Shown one piece after another: positions 1 through 11,506 of a DNA stretch of 64,000 bases; positions within the stretch are counted from its first letter, which is position 1; the number at the start of each line of letters is the position of its first letter. The stretch lies in NCBI GenBank assembly GCA_033398695.1, contig CM065815.1, positions 98,546,501 to 98,610,500 on the forward strand, given 5' to 3'. The notes under the pieces were generated by a model. That model saw only the letters and a program-made list of their open reading frames with translations, was not told the origin of the DNA and did not search any database. Source of the DNA: Orobanche coerulescens. Taxonomy: Eukaryota > Streptophyta > Magnoliopsida > Lamiales > Orobanchaceae. Position numbers and translations under genes: made by a program.

Positions 1-221
1 TTATGATCTACGTGGAAAATAAATATGCTATTTCACTCGCTAAAAATCCAGTTCCCCATAGTCGAATCAAGCACATCAATATTAAATATCATTTTATTTG
101 AAAATAGGTGAACGTCAAAATTATGGAACTGGTGCACTGCAGAACTAAAGAAAATTTAGCGGATATATTTACAAAGACACTGAAGCTGGAAATATTTCAT
201 AAAATGAAGGAGAAGCATTAA
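1..221 (+). pseudogene. Copia RNase H C-terminus, decayed
   Basis: This is the last part of a Ty1/copia polyprotein, the RNase H domain that degrades the RNA strand during reverse transcription. Read from about base 9, the frame gives YVENKYAISLAKNP, then SRIKHINIKYHFI, and later ENLADIFTKTL, which are the usual C-terminal copia RNase H motifs. Two in-frame stops (TGA, then TAG) interrupt it just after YHFI, where functional copies have sense codons. The frame closes with TAA at 219-221, followed by a purine-rich tract and an LTR. The rest of the element lies outside the window. It is a dead fragment. Confidence 0.85.
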
Positions 222-231
222 ATAAAGTCTA

Positions 232-244
232 GTTTGAGGGGGAG
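232..244 (+). other. Polypurine tract of the left-edge copia element
   Basis: A run of G and A (TTTGAGGGGGAG) lies directly before TGTTAGAA. Polypurine tracts prime plus-strand DNA synthesis and always abut the 3' LTR, so this fixes the LTR start at 245. Confidence 0.75.
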
Positions 245-355
245 TGTTAGAAATTCAAACTCTACTTTATGTTCGGTCAAGATATGTAGCTGTGTGGTAA
301 TAAAGTCCAAGAAAAAAGGTGGCACATGCAGGCACAAGAAAAAGAAAGACTTAGC

Positions 356-429
356 TGGTCTTTGTTCAAATAAGGTGGCTAGCAGGCATGAGAAAAGTAG
401 TTGGTCTTTGTTCAAATAAGGTGGCTAGC
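356..429 (+). repeat. 46-bp-period duplication in the copia LTR U3
   Basis: A 28-bp segment containing TTTGTTCAAATAAGGTGGC occurs at 356-383 and again at 402-429. It lies upstream of the TATA-like box, where duplicated blocks in copia LTRs often act as transcriptional enhancers. That role is inferred here. Confidence 0.7.
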
Positions 430-640
430 TTGTAGTAAAAATAGATTATATTAGCTATGACGTATGGTCTTGTATTTGTAGCCTATAAATAAGTCTGGGC
501 ATGCATTTTGTTGTAATACACCAAAGTGAAGAAATAAAATAGACAGAGAAAAAAAAAGAGCTAAAGCTCGTTGAAACAGAGAGGAGTGAATTAAGACAGT
601 AGCCTATGTAAGAAGATATCAGCTGTAGCTTGTGTTTGGT

Positions 641-641
<1 letters not shown>

Positions 642-694
<53 letters not shown>
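642..694. repeat. (CA)n(TA)n microsatellite
   Basis: About 17 CA units are followed by about 10 TA units. The open reading frames across it are repeat artefacts. Confidence 0.95.
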
Positions 695-815
695 AGTGTA
701 TTGTGTGCTTATTTCATTATCAAATATTATACAATACATATTTATTATATACACTTAGTAGGTGTTTCAAGAATAATAAAAAGGTGCGAAGCCCATACAC
801 GTTTCCAACATAAAT

Positions 816-2059
816 ACACTGGTGAAAGAGTGTGTAGAGAGAGGAAGATCTCTTTCTTTTCTTGGCGATGAGTTGAAGCGCATGCTTTAGTCGTTGCGCC
901 ACTTGGGAAATTCATTTTAGTATGAGTCATTCACACCGACACGTGACTGTATGCGGTGGATCTTTTCTTTCTTAGCAATTTTCTTTCTTTCTTCCCTTTT
1001 TTTGGGAAAAGTTACAACAAATTTATTAAACATAGTACAAGGGATACTCAACCTAAAAAACATAAAAAAAAACGTTCAAGAATACAAAAATCGAGATTAC
1101 TTCAATTTATTCGGAATACACATGATAGAATAGAAAATCTAGTCCGAAATAGAGGAAGAAAATGACTTAGCATATTTTCCTTTGATACATTTCCAGCTAT
1201 GCCATCTTATCTCGTCCATCACGCCTTTGAAAACTGATCTCCTCTTTCTTGAAAATGAAGTTATTCCTAGCCTTCCATATACACCAAACAACACATTGCC
1301 AGATTACGTTCAACATCAATCTATCAATCTTCCCAGCCTATGAAGTATGGACTGAAGAAAATGATCTTCTAAGGAAGCTTGATTAGTCTCGATGATACCA
1401 ACCCAAGTGAAACCCTCCAACCAAATATTAGAAGCCAAATTATATGAAATGAAGAGTTGCTCTGACGATTCCACATCATGCCAATTGGGCACAACGAAGA
1501 TGAAATATCTTAAATAATATACCGAGCGAGCAAAATATCTCTAATGGGCAAACGATTTAGGATCTCCATGAGACTATAAAAACTTGGCCTAGAACGAGAT
1601 TGCGCCAGATCCTCTTAAAAATAGGATTAGCCGCCTCTATACCCTTTAAATGCGACAACATCAGGTCATAGCAAGACCAAGTCGAAAAACAAGCATCGAT
1701 CGATCCCTTCAATACAAATCTATCTTCTTTGTTAGCTTTGTAACTGAGCCCACGTACTATGGAGAGAAAGTCTAATGATTCAAGAAAATAAATGGTAAAC
1801 CCTCCTAACGAAATTTCCATTTCCACATCCCATCAACCCACCTCCCCATATTGTTCACCAAATAGTTTTTTTAACTAGATACCTGAGAAAGGTTCTTAAA
1901 CCTATATCATAAACTGCTCTCACCTTCCACCCAAGGATGATGCCCAAATAATACAGACCTCTCCTCCCACAACCTAAGGGACCTATTACTACAAAACACT
2001 TCGCCTACCTCATAATTCATCAACCCCATCAGATCCTTCCATCACAAAGATGGTTCTAC
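816..2059 (-). mobile_element. LINE fragment copy 1, left part (minus)
   Basis: This segment matches 49844-51130 closely along its whole length and in the same orientation. On the minus strand it encodes the end of a plant L1-type LINE: around 1557-1826 a frame contains FSTWSCYDLMLSHLKG and IFKRIWRNLV, the pattern of the zinc-binding zf-RVT domain that follows LINE reverse transcriptase. Frameshifts and stops break it. COP1 interrupts it at 2060, and the LINE sequence resumes at 11344. No poly(A) tail is visible at the 816 end. Confidence 0.75.
2055..2059. other. Target-site duplication of COP1, left (TCTAC)
   Basis: TCTAC precedes the LTR here and follows the other LTR at 11339-11343. The uninterrupted LINE copy near 51087 has the site only once, which confirms the insertion. 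Confidence 0.92.
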
Positions 2060-3900
2060 TGTTGGGATTCCACAGAAAATAAATGCAGCGGAAGAATAAC
2101 GGAATCCCTAAGAGGATCGATCAAGTAACGTATATACGAAAAGAAAAATACGAAGATCAAGGAATCAAAGTCCCATACCTATGATGTCTCTGAAAAACCT
2201 TCGTATGATGATGATGATGATAAAGAGCCTTTCGTTCCAAGCACCTAAAGCAAGATGCCTCTACTTCACACGCCGGAACTTGATGGAAAAATCGACAAGC
2301 TTCCATTCTTCAAGAATGCGGCTAGGGAAGCTTGTAGGAATTTTCTCTCTCAATGTATTCTTCTTATATCTTGTCTCTAAGATCAAGATGAAGTTTTCAA
2401 CCTTACTCTCTCTCTCTCAAATTCGTGATTTTGAGTTCATACAAGAAGAAGTTGTCCTCTCTCCTTTTTAAAGACTTTTATTTATAAAAAAACGAAAGTC
2501 TTCCTTTAACACATGATTGAGGGTATCAAATACACCTCACATATGTCACCTAGTGACATAAAATAAGTATAAAAGAGACAAGAGAGGGAGGAGGGCGGCC
2601 TTAAGGGAAATTTCCAAGAAGACGGGTCGAATTTACTCGGCTCGTGTACTGGATATTCGTCAAAACGAATCCCTCGTGTACCGGATGTTCGTCAAACGAA
2701 TCCGTTTTATTTCCAATGTGTTTGGACTAATTAATTAATCCAATTAATTAATTATATCAAACACAAATATATATTTCTCTAAGAAATATAATTTATGAAT
2801 TAAAGTAATCACCCAATAACCTACTTACAATTCATAAGACCGCTATTTGATTTATCCGATAAATCAAACTTAGATATCTAATATCTAATATTATAAGAGA
2901 GATTATTAATTCACATTTATCCATCAATGATCCTATTGCGCGACTCCGTAGGTTCGTCTCAGGCGGCATTGGGAGGAACCAATGAGTGCGGGCAGCACTT
3001 AGCCAGCCTAGCGGGCCGCACTGTAAACCCCGACTGAGAACGAATGAACGAATCATTCCAGAACCATTATTTCGTGAATACTATATACGTATAGACCCTT
3101 CATCAGATGTCCCGGTCAAGTCTTCGGGTCACGGTAAAGTCAAACCCTACTGTTGACTAAACTCTATACATGTGTTAATGCAAATCAAGACCGACTGATT
3201 AATAGTGTATCTAATACGACTATATCAGAATGTTTTGGCCAAAGACTTATGATCTTATTTGCCATTAACCGTATAGGACATTCGCCTGCTCACTAACAGG
3301 AGATAGAATCCTTTCTTAGTGTTCAACAAGTACTGCTACCTGCCCGTATAGTCCGCACTTCGAGGTCGACTCAGTAATTAAGCAAATGAGTCTAACTACT
3401 CTAATGACAAACTAAACGTCACAGACACATCTTCTACTGAACCCTCAAGTCAAAGTTCCACGTATACTATCACAACCTTTCGATTCGTCATGGACTCTCC
3501 GAGAGTGAATACCATGTGACTGAACCGAGTATGAGTCATGTTCGAGTATACTGGCCCCACCAATATACTTATAACTATGCTATCAAGACATGCACACATC
3601 CTAGCATCAGTTATACAAGTCTTATTAAAACTTAATGTCCTGTTAAGTTTTATCGACTTGCGAACTAGTTAAGCATTCGAGCTCTAAACACTTCTAGTGC
3701 CTATCTCCTTATCTCCATAAGGAGTAGAATGTTAACTCTCAAATGCAAGGACTATTATTCTATATACCAAATCACAATGCCAGTGATATACAATAATATA
3801 GAAATAATAATTGCCTTATTAAATATAATATTCATAATTACAATACAATTGCTCTCACTCTCTCATCCTCTGAGTGGCATTCGAGGGCATATTCCTAACA
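2060..3900 (-). repeat. COP1 3' LTR
   Basis: The LTR is 1,841 bp. On the minus strand it starts TGTTAGGAATATGCC and ends GGGATTCCCAACA-type sequence. It matches 9505-11338 with scattered substitutions and small indels, about 98% identical by eye (not computed). A 96-codon frame on the plus strand recurs in both LTRs only because the LTRs are duplicates. Confidence 0.94.
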
Positions 3901-3912
3901 ATCTCCCACTTG
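3901..3912 (-). other. COP1 polypurine tract
   Basis: The minus strand reads AAGTGGGAGAT immediately before the LTR TGTTAGG. It lies just downstream of the RNase H stop codon at 3916-3918. Confidence 0.85.
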
Positions 3913-3915
3913 CAC

Positions 3916-4700
3916 TCAATGCCACAAACTATGGTATCTAATACCCATACTCTCCAGATGTCTCTCTAAGACCTTCTGAGATAGTGGCTTGGTAAGTGGA
4001 TCAGCAACGTTATTTGCTGTGTCTACTCTCTGCAGTGTAACATTCCCATCCCGAACCATTTCTCTAACAAAATGATATTTTCTCGCAATATGTTTGGTGT
4101 TGTGGTGAGCCCTAGGCTCCTTATCCTGTGCAATGGACTCGTCGTTGTCACAAAAGCAGTGTCACGGGCTTCTGCGTTAGGAACCACTTGAAGTTCCTCG
4201 GTGAACTTCTTTATCCAAAAGCTTCTTTAGCAGCCTCTCTGTGGCTACGATATTCGGCTTGACATGTAGAGATAGCGAACTTTGCTTGGAACTTCTCCAA
4301 GAAATCGCCCCACCATTCGAGTAAAGATATACCCAGATGTGGACATCCGAGCATCCATGTCCCCAGAAAAATTTGAGTCTGTATAACCCATCACTCTTAG
4401 TTCTCCACCGCCGTATGTAAGAACCAAGTCTTTAGTCCTCCTTAGGTACTTAAGAATGTTCTTTACGATCAATGTTCACCTACTGGATTTGGTGAAACCG
4501 ACTTACTACGCTCACGGCATAGGCAATGTCCGGTCTAGTGCAAATCATTGCATACATAAGGCTACCTCTTGCCGAAGCATAAGGTACCTTGCTCATTTCC
4601 TTTCTATCTTCCTCACTTTGAGGACACATCTCTAAGGAAAGTTTTGCACCATGTTGCATAGGTAGAAACCCTCTTTTAGAATCTTCCATCCTAAATCGCC
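3916..4700 (-). pseudogene. COP1 end of reverse transcriptase and RNase H
   Basis: This is the terminal part of the copia polyprotein. Reading leftward on the minus strand, one frame has GSLMYAMICTRPDIAYAVSV (4480-4689), the conserved block after copia reverse transcriptase. The next has TDSNFSGDMDARMSTSGYIF (4245-4472), the start of RNase H with its acidic residues. The last has HHNTKHIARKYHFVREM and later NVADPLTKPL, closing at 3916-3918. At least two frame changes separate the blocks. The stop lies 4 nt from the polypurine tract, as in intact copia elements. Confidence 0.88.
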
Positions 4701-5891
4701 AGGATCTTTTCTATGTAGAGGGCTTGGGAAAGACCTAACATTCTTTTCGCTCTATCCCTAGAGAGACGAATACCTGAATATAGGTAGCTTCTCCCAAGTC
4801 TTTCATTGAGAACTCTTTAGAAAGCCAAGCTTTCACGTAATCGAGCATTCCTACGTCGTTTCCTATAAGTAGAATGTCATCTACATATAGTATTAAGAAC
4901 GCAATTTTGCTCCCACTAACCTTCTTGTAAATACAGGCTCTTCTTCGTTTTGGACAAAATCAAACTCTTTGGTGTCTCGTTAAAACGAAGATTCCAACTC
5001 CGTGAAGCTTGCTTGATCCATAAATGGCACGTGAAGTTTGCATACTTTATGAATATTGGTTTGAGATATGAATCCCTTAGTCATTCCATATAAATCTCCT
5101 CCTCGAGGAATCCATTTAGGAATGCCGTTTTCACATCAATTTGCCATATTTCATAATCTAAGTGGGCTGCTATAGCAAGCATCATGCGAATAGACTTAAT
5201 CATAGCTACGGGCGAGAAGGTCTCGAAGTAATCGATTCCTTCTCTTTGGGAATAACCCTTTGCCACAAGCCCGGCCTTATAGGTATCAACCTTGCCATCA
5301 CCATCAGTCTTTCTCTTATAGATCCATTTGTTTCCAATAGGCACTATGCCTTTAGGACGATCTACTAAAGTCCAGACTGATTAGCATGCATTGAGTCTAT
5401 CTCGGCTTCCATAGCTTCTTGCCACTTGGTGGAGTCAACGTGTACCATCGCTTGGTCGTATGTAGAAGGATCATTCTCTTGACTACTTTTGTCATCTCAT
5501 GGACACCCGGTTCCTCTTGATGCGAGATAGCCATACCTCTCGGGTAATTGAGAAATTCTACTATACTTGCGAGGTTGTATTTGTATTTCGAAGGTTCGGT
5601 TCTTATATCTTGCATAGGTGTCTCATTTGGTGTTTCTTTTATTTCTTCCAAAGAAATATTTCTACGCCCCTCCTTCTGAATAAACCGATCTTCCGGGAAG
5701 TGTGCTTGTATAGCAACGATGATCCTATGATCTTCGTGCATGTAGAATAGATATCCCATGGAATCCCTGGATATCCTATGAAACGACCTTTCACACCTAG
5801 TTTCCAATTTTTCTACTTTAGTCTTCTTGACATAAGCGGGGCATCCCCAAATCCTAATGTGATTAAGACTTGGTTTCCTACCTCTCCACAT
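4700..5891 (-). pseudogene. COP1 integrase-RT connector and reverse transcriptase
   Basis: Reverse transcriptase copies the element RNA into DNA inside virus-like particles. The frame at 5081-5344 contains GNKWIYKRKTDGDGKVDTYKA, VAKGYSQREGIDYFETFSP and QIDVKTAFLNG, which are hallmark copia RT motifs with a catalytic Asp. The YVDD catalytic loop is readable on the minus strand near 4878-4890, in a different frame. The segment at 5397-5891 (RIWGCPAYVKK and a polar linker) is the integrase C-terminal region and connector. Indels split it into at least three frames. Confidence 0.88.
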
Positions 5892-5905
5892 CTCATGGGA
5901 GTCTT

Positions 5906-6160
5906 AGGAACGGAGTTTGGAAGGACATCTGTTCAAGATATGCACAACTTGAAGGAGCGTGTAACCCTGAGATAAATCGGTAGATCGGTATAGTTAAGCA
6001 TGGAGCGAACCATGTCCAACAAGGTTCGGTTCCTTCTTTCGATACACCATTTTATTGTGGAGTAGGCTGGAGGAGTGAATTGTGACACTATTCCTAGTTC
6101 TTTTAAGAACTCATCAAATTCGGTACTCATGTACTCACCACCCAGGTCTGACCGAAGAGT
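5906..6160 (-). pseudogene. COP1 integrase core, second half
   Basis: The frame at 5933-6130 reads STEFDEFLKELGIVSQFTPP followed by a block resembling RRNRTLLDMVRSML. It carries the final Glu region of the D,D-35-E catalytic triad of copia integrase. The expected Asn-Gly before that Glu reads as Lys-Trp-Cys, so the site looks damaged. It is separated from the first half of the core by a stop at 6161-6163. Confidence 0.82.
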
Positions 6161-7444
6161 CTAAAAACTGTTACATGTTTGATTTTCAACTAGGGCTTTA
6201 AATTCCTTGAATTTATCAAAAGCTTGAGACTTATGTTTCATTAAGTACACGAATCCATACCTGGTATGGTCATCAGTGAATGTAATGAAATACTGAAAGC
6301 CGTCTCGTGCCACTTCAAAAGGGCCACAGACGTCGGTATGGATCAATCCAAGTTTTTGGACTCTTTCAAAAGTCCCTGCGAAGGGTAACTTAGTCATTTT
6401 GCCTTGAAGGCAAGATTCACAAGTTGGATAGGGATCTGATCCCAATGGACCCGTAAGCCCATCTTTCTCCATTTTATGAACCTTGGTCTCACCGATATGA
6501 CCAAGTCTAAGATACCACTTAAGTGCTTTGTTCGTTTCATCCCTACCACGCTTCCTAGTTATAGTGTTCACACTTGTCTTATTCTTTAAATTTAAATGGT
6601 ATAAACCATTTAATAATGTGATACCAACCAATTTATTTCTGAAATAAATACGACAGGACCCATCTCCAATAAAGAAGTGAAATCCCTTTCGGTCCATGAC
6701 CGAAATTGATACAATATTCTTGTGCCCCTTGGGCAAAACAAGTACATCTTCTAAAGTGAGAATAAAACCAGATTCTAAATCCAACATAAGGGATCCGATA
6801 TCAGAAGCCTCGACACTATGCCCACTTCCGACGGTGACCATCACCTCCCGAATCGACTTCCTACTTCGTTCCAGATCCTGATTCATTGTACAAATGTGAG
6901 AACTCGCACCGGAATCAAGTATCCAAGAAGTAGAATATACAGTTACAGAACAATTTGTTTCTAAAACTAGTAGTTCCGTACCTGAAAGCGCATTACGGTC
7001 AAGCTTTGGACGATACCTCTTCCAGTGGCCTAGATCACCGCAGTTGAGGCATACATCCGTTTTCTTGGCCCCTTTGCTCTTTTGAACCATTGGGGCCTTG
7101 CCCCTTTCCTTGTCGATCTTGGCTATCGGACCTAACTGCTTCTTGTTCTTTTTCTTCTTATTCTTGGACTTCCAAGTCTTAGAAGAAATCACAAGTGCAG
7201 CTTCCTTTCCCTTTGTCTTCATCTGAGACTGGGCAGTCGTCAGTTTGTTCATTAGCCCAACTAAGTTACATGCAATCTCATTGCAGTTGAAGTTCATGAC
7301 AAATTGGGAAAATGAGTCAGGAAGTGACTGCAGGATAACGTCAGTTTGGAGAGATGCATGCATCTGAAAATCAAGAGCTTCCAATCTCTCAATCATCGAG
7401 ATCATCTTGAGGACATGGTCCCCAACCTTATCTCCTTCCTTCAT
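6161..7444 (-). pseudogene. COP1 gag C-terminus, protease and integrase N-terminus
   Basis: This 427-codon open frame covers the end of Gag, the protease and the first half of integrase. Gag has one CCHC knuckle, CLNCGDLGHWKRYR, whose last Cys is Arg (TGT to CGT). The protease active site is WILDSGASSHIC, with the catalytic Asp intact. The pre-integrase zinc motif (LRLGHIG, then CESCLQGK) follows, then HTDVCGPF and TFTDDHTRYGFVYL with the first integrase Asp residues. The first Met at 7444 is not the real start: the frame continues from the gag ORF at 7441-7812 after a frameshift near 7440. Confidence 0.9.
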
Positions 7445-7812
7445 CCTGGCGCCGAATAATTGCTTTGATATCTCATATCTAGCAGTTCGGCTATGCTCTC
7501 CATAGAGCTCGCGGAGTGCGCTAAGATGGCTCGTGAAGACGTCATCTTTTCATGGGCACGTTGAAGCTCATTGGTCATTGAGCCTAACATGTACCCTCGC
7601 ACTCTTATGTCGTCTTTTACCCATTTCTCATGGGCATCGACATCTTCCTGATTGGCTCGGGTTCTTGCAGGAGCCGCTGGGATGTCCGCCTCCAAGACGT
7701 ATCCCAGCATTTCCATAGTTAGGACAATCCTCAAGTTCCGAAGCCAGTCCACATAGTTCGGACCAGTCAGGACGTTCTTTTCAAGTAGTATAGCGAGTGG
7801 GTTCATTGTCAT
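7441..7812 (-). pseudogene. COP1 gag N-terminus
   Basis: This is the beginning of the copia Gag protein, which forms the particle shell. It has 123 codons starting MTMNPLAILLEKN, with LTGPNYVDWLRNLRIVL, a conserved copia Gag N-terminal block. It is chosen as the start because no upstream in-frame Met is nearer a conserved block and the leader begins just upstream. A frameshift at about 7440 breaks it from the rest of gag, so the polyprotein cannot be made in one piece. Confidence 0.85.
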
Positions 7813-8018
7813 ATTGAGAGTTTTGTTAACTGCAGAGAATAATATGAGATTCGTTAGTGATTGTTTAATTATGATCCGAGTAAAGAATTTAAGAACTTTC
7901 TTTATTCATAACTCGGCTCCCACTATTTTATCGGCATTTACACACTCCCATATTAAATCCGGAAGTCTTGGGTGACTTCATAGTGGTGATCGATTTCTTT
8001 ACAAAGTTTAATAGAGGG

Positions 8019-8226
8019 CAACCCATACGGTTTATATTCTATTATTGTTTATAAAGTGGTGTCTAATACCAACCCATCTAATGGATGATTCGATCTTCTT
8101 TTACCCTTAGTTCACTTGCCCTCAACCCATTCGGTTTCTATGGCTCGCTGAACTATCTAAGTTTTTAACCGTCAACTCCTATTAGTCTGACAATTGAATC
8201 TTACCCAGCAACCCATACGGTTTATA
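8019..8226 (-). repeat. Three dispersed 18-nt repeats in the COP1 leader
   Basis: CAACCCATACGGTTTATA occurs at 8019-8036 and 8209-8226. A two-mismatch copy lies at 8123-8140. They are about 90-100 bp apart in otherwise different sequence, so this is not a simple tandem array. Confidence 0.75.
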
Positions 8227-9122
8227 GGGGTTTGATTTGTCACAACCAAAGGCATATAATGCACTCTAGGAATTTATCAACTTTCCCCAAAAATATTACC
8301 CCGACATACTCGGAAGAATAATATTCCGGTTTAGATTTCAATTTTCCATGAGTTTGATGGAGGGTAGGAAACCTCGTAACCTTTATAACTTAGTGTTTGT
8401 AAGTGGGAGTATAAACGCGATTATATGTTACACTTTGCACATTAATCCGTTTATAAGCGCGGTTTGTGATTTGTCAATCATTCAAAATGAAAAACAATAA
8501 ATAGCAACCTAGTTACTACCAACATATAGCTCATGGACTTTTTCCTAAGTATTGGGCCAAGCCAAATAAAGAAAGGAAAAATACAGTATTGATTCTTCGT
8601 CTTCTAGTCGGTCGTCTTCGGTCTTCGTCATAGCCATATGAATAATTACATCATTGAACAATACGTCCTATAATACATATTTTCTAGTAAAAATAAATAG
8701 GCTCAAAATGGCCTTTACAACCATATCGAATCGAACAAATCAACAACTAAGTCCACGAGCTATATCACCATCACATAAGGCATTCCATACAACATGTAAC
8801 GGTAAATGAAATTAAATAATCAATTAATATATTAATCGATTAATATAAAAATTAATCTATTTAATTTCTACAATATTAATCAAATTAATATTTATAATCG
8901 TCATTTTAATCCGTTCAAAGTAATCCTGCCAAAACAATATTCTCGTCTAATAATTTTCCTTAATAAAATGATATTCCAAATATTTTATTAAATCCAATTA
9001 AATCCAATTTAAATTTCGAAAATTATTACAACGAAATATAAACACAAAAATGGAGTCCCGAAAATCGATGTCAGGCCCTACGGCCGATTCAAAATCGTGC
9101 CGAAAACTCGAGAATCGCCCGA

Positions 9123-9186
9123 CCGAGTCACTCTCGGCCACCGCCCGGCAGTGGCGGCTTCTGATAGCCTACCGAGTCACTCTCGG
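9123..9186 (-). other. Two identical stem-loops in the COP1 leader
   Basis: CCGAGTCACTCTCGG occurs at 9123-9137 and 9172-9186. Each can fold with a 5-bp CCGAG/CTCGG stem and a 5-nt loop. They lie about 320-380 nt downstream of the primer site, where retroelement packaging or dimerisation signals can occur. That role is inferred. Confidence 0.6.
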
Positions 9187-9490
9187 CGGCCAGCGGCCGA
9201 TCCGAGAGCTGCCGGCAGCTGCGTCTTCGTGCGGTATTCGTGTTTAACCCCCGTTTTACTCATTTTTTCGACTCGCTTCCAAAATGAAAAAGTTTCTTAA
9301 CTTCATGAAGAACTTATAAATCAACAAAAATCAAATTTTTCAGATTTATAATTCACATAAAATAGTCGAAACTTGACTTACTACGAACGATTAAATTTCT
9401 TCGATTATATCTATTATGATTCTAAATCATAAACATCATCAAATAACATTCCAAATGCAAAGATGATCGTATATACGATATATTTGACCT

Positions 9491-9503
9491 TGCTCTGATA
9501 CCA
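9491..9503 (-). promoter_or_regulatory. COP1 primer binding site (tRNA-Met type)
   Basis: The minus strand reads TGGTATCAGAGCA one base after the 5' LTR end. This matches the 3' end of plant initiator tRNA-Met, the usual primer for minus-strand synthesis. It sets the element's orientation. Confidence 0.92.
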
Positions 9504-9504
9504 C

Positions 9505-11338
9505 TGTTGGGATTCCACAGAAAATAAACGCAGCGGAAGAATAACGGAATCCCTAAGAGGATCGATCAAGTAACGTATATACGAAAAGAAAAATACGAAG
9601 ATCAAGGAATCAAAGTCCCATACGTATGATGTCTCTGAAAAAACTTCGTATGATGATGATGATGATGAAGAGCCTTTCGTTCCAAGCACCTAAAGCAAGA
9701 TGCCTCTACTTCACACGCCGGAACTTGATGGAAAAATCGACAAGCTTCCTTTCTTCAAGAATGCGGCTAGGGAAGCTTGTAGGAATTTTCTCTCTCAATG
9801 TATTCTTCTTATATCTTGTCTCTAAGATCAAGATGAAGTTTTCAACCTTACTCTCTCTCTCTCAAATTCGTGATTTTGAGTTCATACAAGAAGAAGTTGT
9901 CATCTCTCCTTTTTAAAGACTTTTATTTATAAAAAAATGAAAGTCTTCCTTTAACACATGATTGAGGGTATCAAATACACCTCACATATGTCACCTAGTG
10001 ACATAAAATAAGTATAAAAGAGACAATAGAGGGAGGAGGGCGTCCTTAAGGGAAATTTCCAAGAAGACGGGTCGAATTTACTCGGCTCGTGTACTGGATG
10101 TTCGTCAAAACGAATCCTCGTGTCTAGGATGTTCGTCAAACGAATCCGTTTTATTTCCAATGTGTTTGGACTAATTAATTAATTCAATTAATTAATTATA
10201 TCAAACACAAATATATATTTCTCTAAGAAATATAATTTATGAATTAAAGTAATCACCCAGTAACCTACTTACAATTCATAAGACCGCTATTTGATTTATC
10301 CGATAAATCAAACTTAGATATCTAATATCTAATATTATAAGAGAGATTATTAATTCACATTTATCCATCAATGATCCTATTGCGCGACTCCGTAGGTTCG
10401 TCTCAGTAGGCATTGGGAGGAACGAATGAGTGCGGACGGACTTAGCCGACTGGCGGGCCGCCTTGTAAACCCCGATCGAGAACGAATGAGCGAATCATTC
10501 CGAACCATTATGTCGTGAATACTATATACGTATAGACCTTTCATCGATGTCCCGGTCAAGTCTTGGTCACGGTAAAGTCAAACCCTACTGTTGACTAAAC
10601 TCTATACATGTGTTAATGCAAATCAAGACCGACTGATTAATAGTGTATCTAATACGACTATATCAGAATGCTTTGGCCAAAGACTTATGATCTTATTTGC
10701 CATTAACCGTATAGGACATTCGCCTGCTCACTAACAGGAGATAGAATCCTTTCTTGGTGTTCAGCAAAGACTGCTGCCTGCCCGTATAGTCCGCACTTCG
10801 AGGTCGACTCAGCAATTAAGCAAATGAGTCTAACTACTCTAATGACAAACTAAACGTCACAGACACATCTTCTACTGAACCCTCAAGTCAAAGGTCCACG
10901 TATACTATCACAACCTTTCGATTCGTCATCGACTCTCCGAGAGTGAATACCATGTGACTGAACCGAGTATGAGTCATGTTCGAGTATACTGGTCCCACCA
11001 ATATACTTATAACTATGCTATCAAGACATGCACACATCCTAGCATCAGTTATACAAGTCTTATTAAAACTTAATGTCCTGTTAAGTTTTATCGACTTGCG
11101 AACTAGTTAAGCATTCGAGCTCTAAACACTTCTAGTGCCTATCTCCTTATCTCCATAAGGAGTAGAATGTTCACTCTCAAATGCAAGGACTATTATTCTA
11201 TATACCAAATCACAATGCCAGTGATATACAATAATATAGAAATAATAATTGCCTTATTAAATATAATATTCATAATTACAATACAATTGCTCTCACTCTC
11301 TCATCCTCTAAGTGGCATTCGAGGGCATATTCCTAACA
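9505..11338 (-). repeat. COP1 5' LTR
   Basis: The LTR is 1,834 bp and is the partner of 2060-3900. Differences are scattered, for example a one-base loss and small changes near 10110-10125 and at the GC-rich block 10390-10460. This implies a fairly recent insertion, but I did not compute a distance. Confidence 0.94.
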
Positions 11339-11343
11339 TCTAC
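11339..11343. other. Target-site duplication of COP1, right (TCTAC)
   Basis: An exact repeat of 2055-2059, directly after the LTR end CCTAACA. Confidence 0.92.
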
Positions 11344-11506
11344 GACATTCTCCCTCAAACCCATCCCCTCTCCCACGCCCGACCCGTATCTAGAAGTAAT
11401 AATCTTTAGCCACAAAGCCTCGCCACCTCTCCTCAATTTCCAAATCAATTTACACAATAAGGCAAGATCAAAAAACTTAATATCCTTCACCCCAACACCT
11501 TCATCC
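11344..11506 (-). mobile_element. LINE fragment copy 1, right part
   Basis: This continues the LINE segment interrupted at 2059 and aligns to 51088 onward in copy 2. Copy 1 extends about 70 bp further than copy 2, because copy 2 is cut by G4 at 51182. It ends where the next copia LTR begins at 11507. Confidence 0.8.

Larger units (their letters stand above)
245..733 (+). repeat. 3' LTR of the left-edge copia element (end uncertain)
   Basis: The LTR starts TGTTAG right after the polypurine tract. It contains a TATA-like TATAAATA at about 484-491 and a CA/TA microsatellite at 642-694. The 5' LTR is outside the window, so the right boundary cannot be fixed by comparison. I placed it at a TTATACA near 733 only as a guess. 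Confidence 0.55.
7813..9504 (-). other. COP1 long 5' leader, non-coding
   Basis: About 1.69 kb lie between the 5' LTR and gag without a coding frame I can support. It holds three copies of an 18-nt repeat (8019-8226), an AT-rich stretch (8800-9040) and a GC-rich patch (9050-9250) with two identical hairpins. Open frames across the GC-rich patch run on the opposite strand and look accidental. Confidence 0.75.
2060..11338 (-). mobile_element. COP1: complete-length Ty1/copia retrotransposon (minus)
   Basis: The element is 9,279 bp long and lies on the minus strand. Evidence for it is strong: two LTRs of about 1.84 kb, near-identical by eye; TG...CA ends; a 5-bp TCTAC duplication; a tRNA-Met-type primer site next to the 5' LTR; and a polypurine tract next to the 3' LTR. 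The coding order is gag, protease, integrase, reverse transcriptase, RNase H, which defines copia. Every domain is recognisable, but frameshifts and stops separate them, so this copy cannot make its own enzymes. It sits inside the zf-RVT region of a LINE fragment. Confidence 0.95.

Noticed and set aside
632..871. His/Thr-repeat protein frame
   Set aside because: Translation of the CA/TA microsatellite.
2181..2471. 96-codon open frame, repeated at 9626-9916
   Set aside because: Present twice only because it lies in both COP1 LTRs, and antisense to them. No recognisable domain.
9050..9300. Two GC-rich plus-strand frames of 65-67 codons
   Set aside because: Antisense to the COP1 leader, overlapping each other and explained by the GC-rich hairpin patch.
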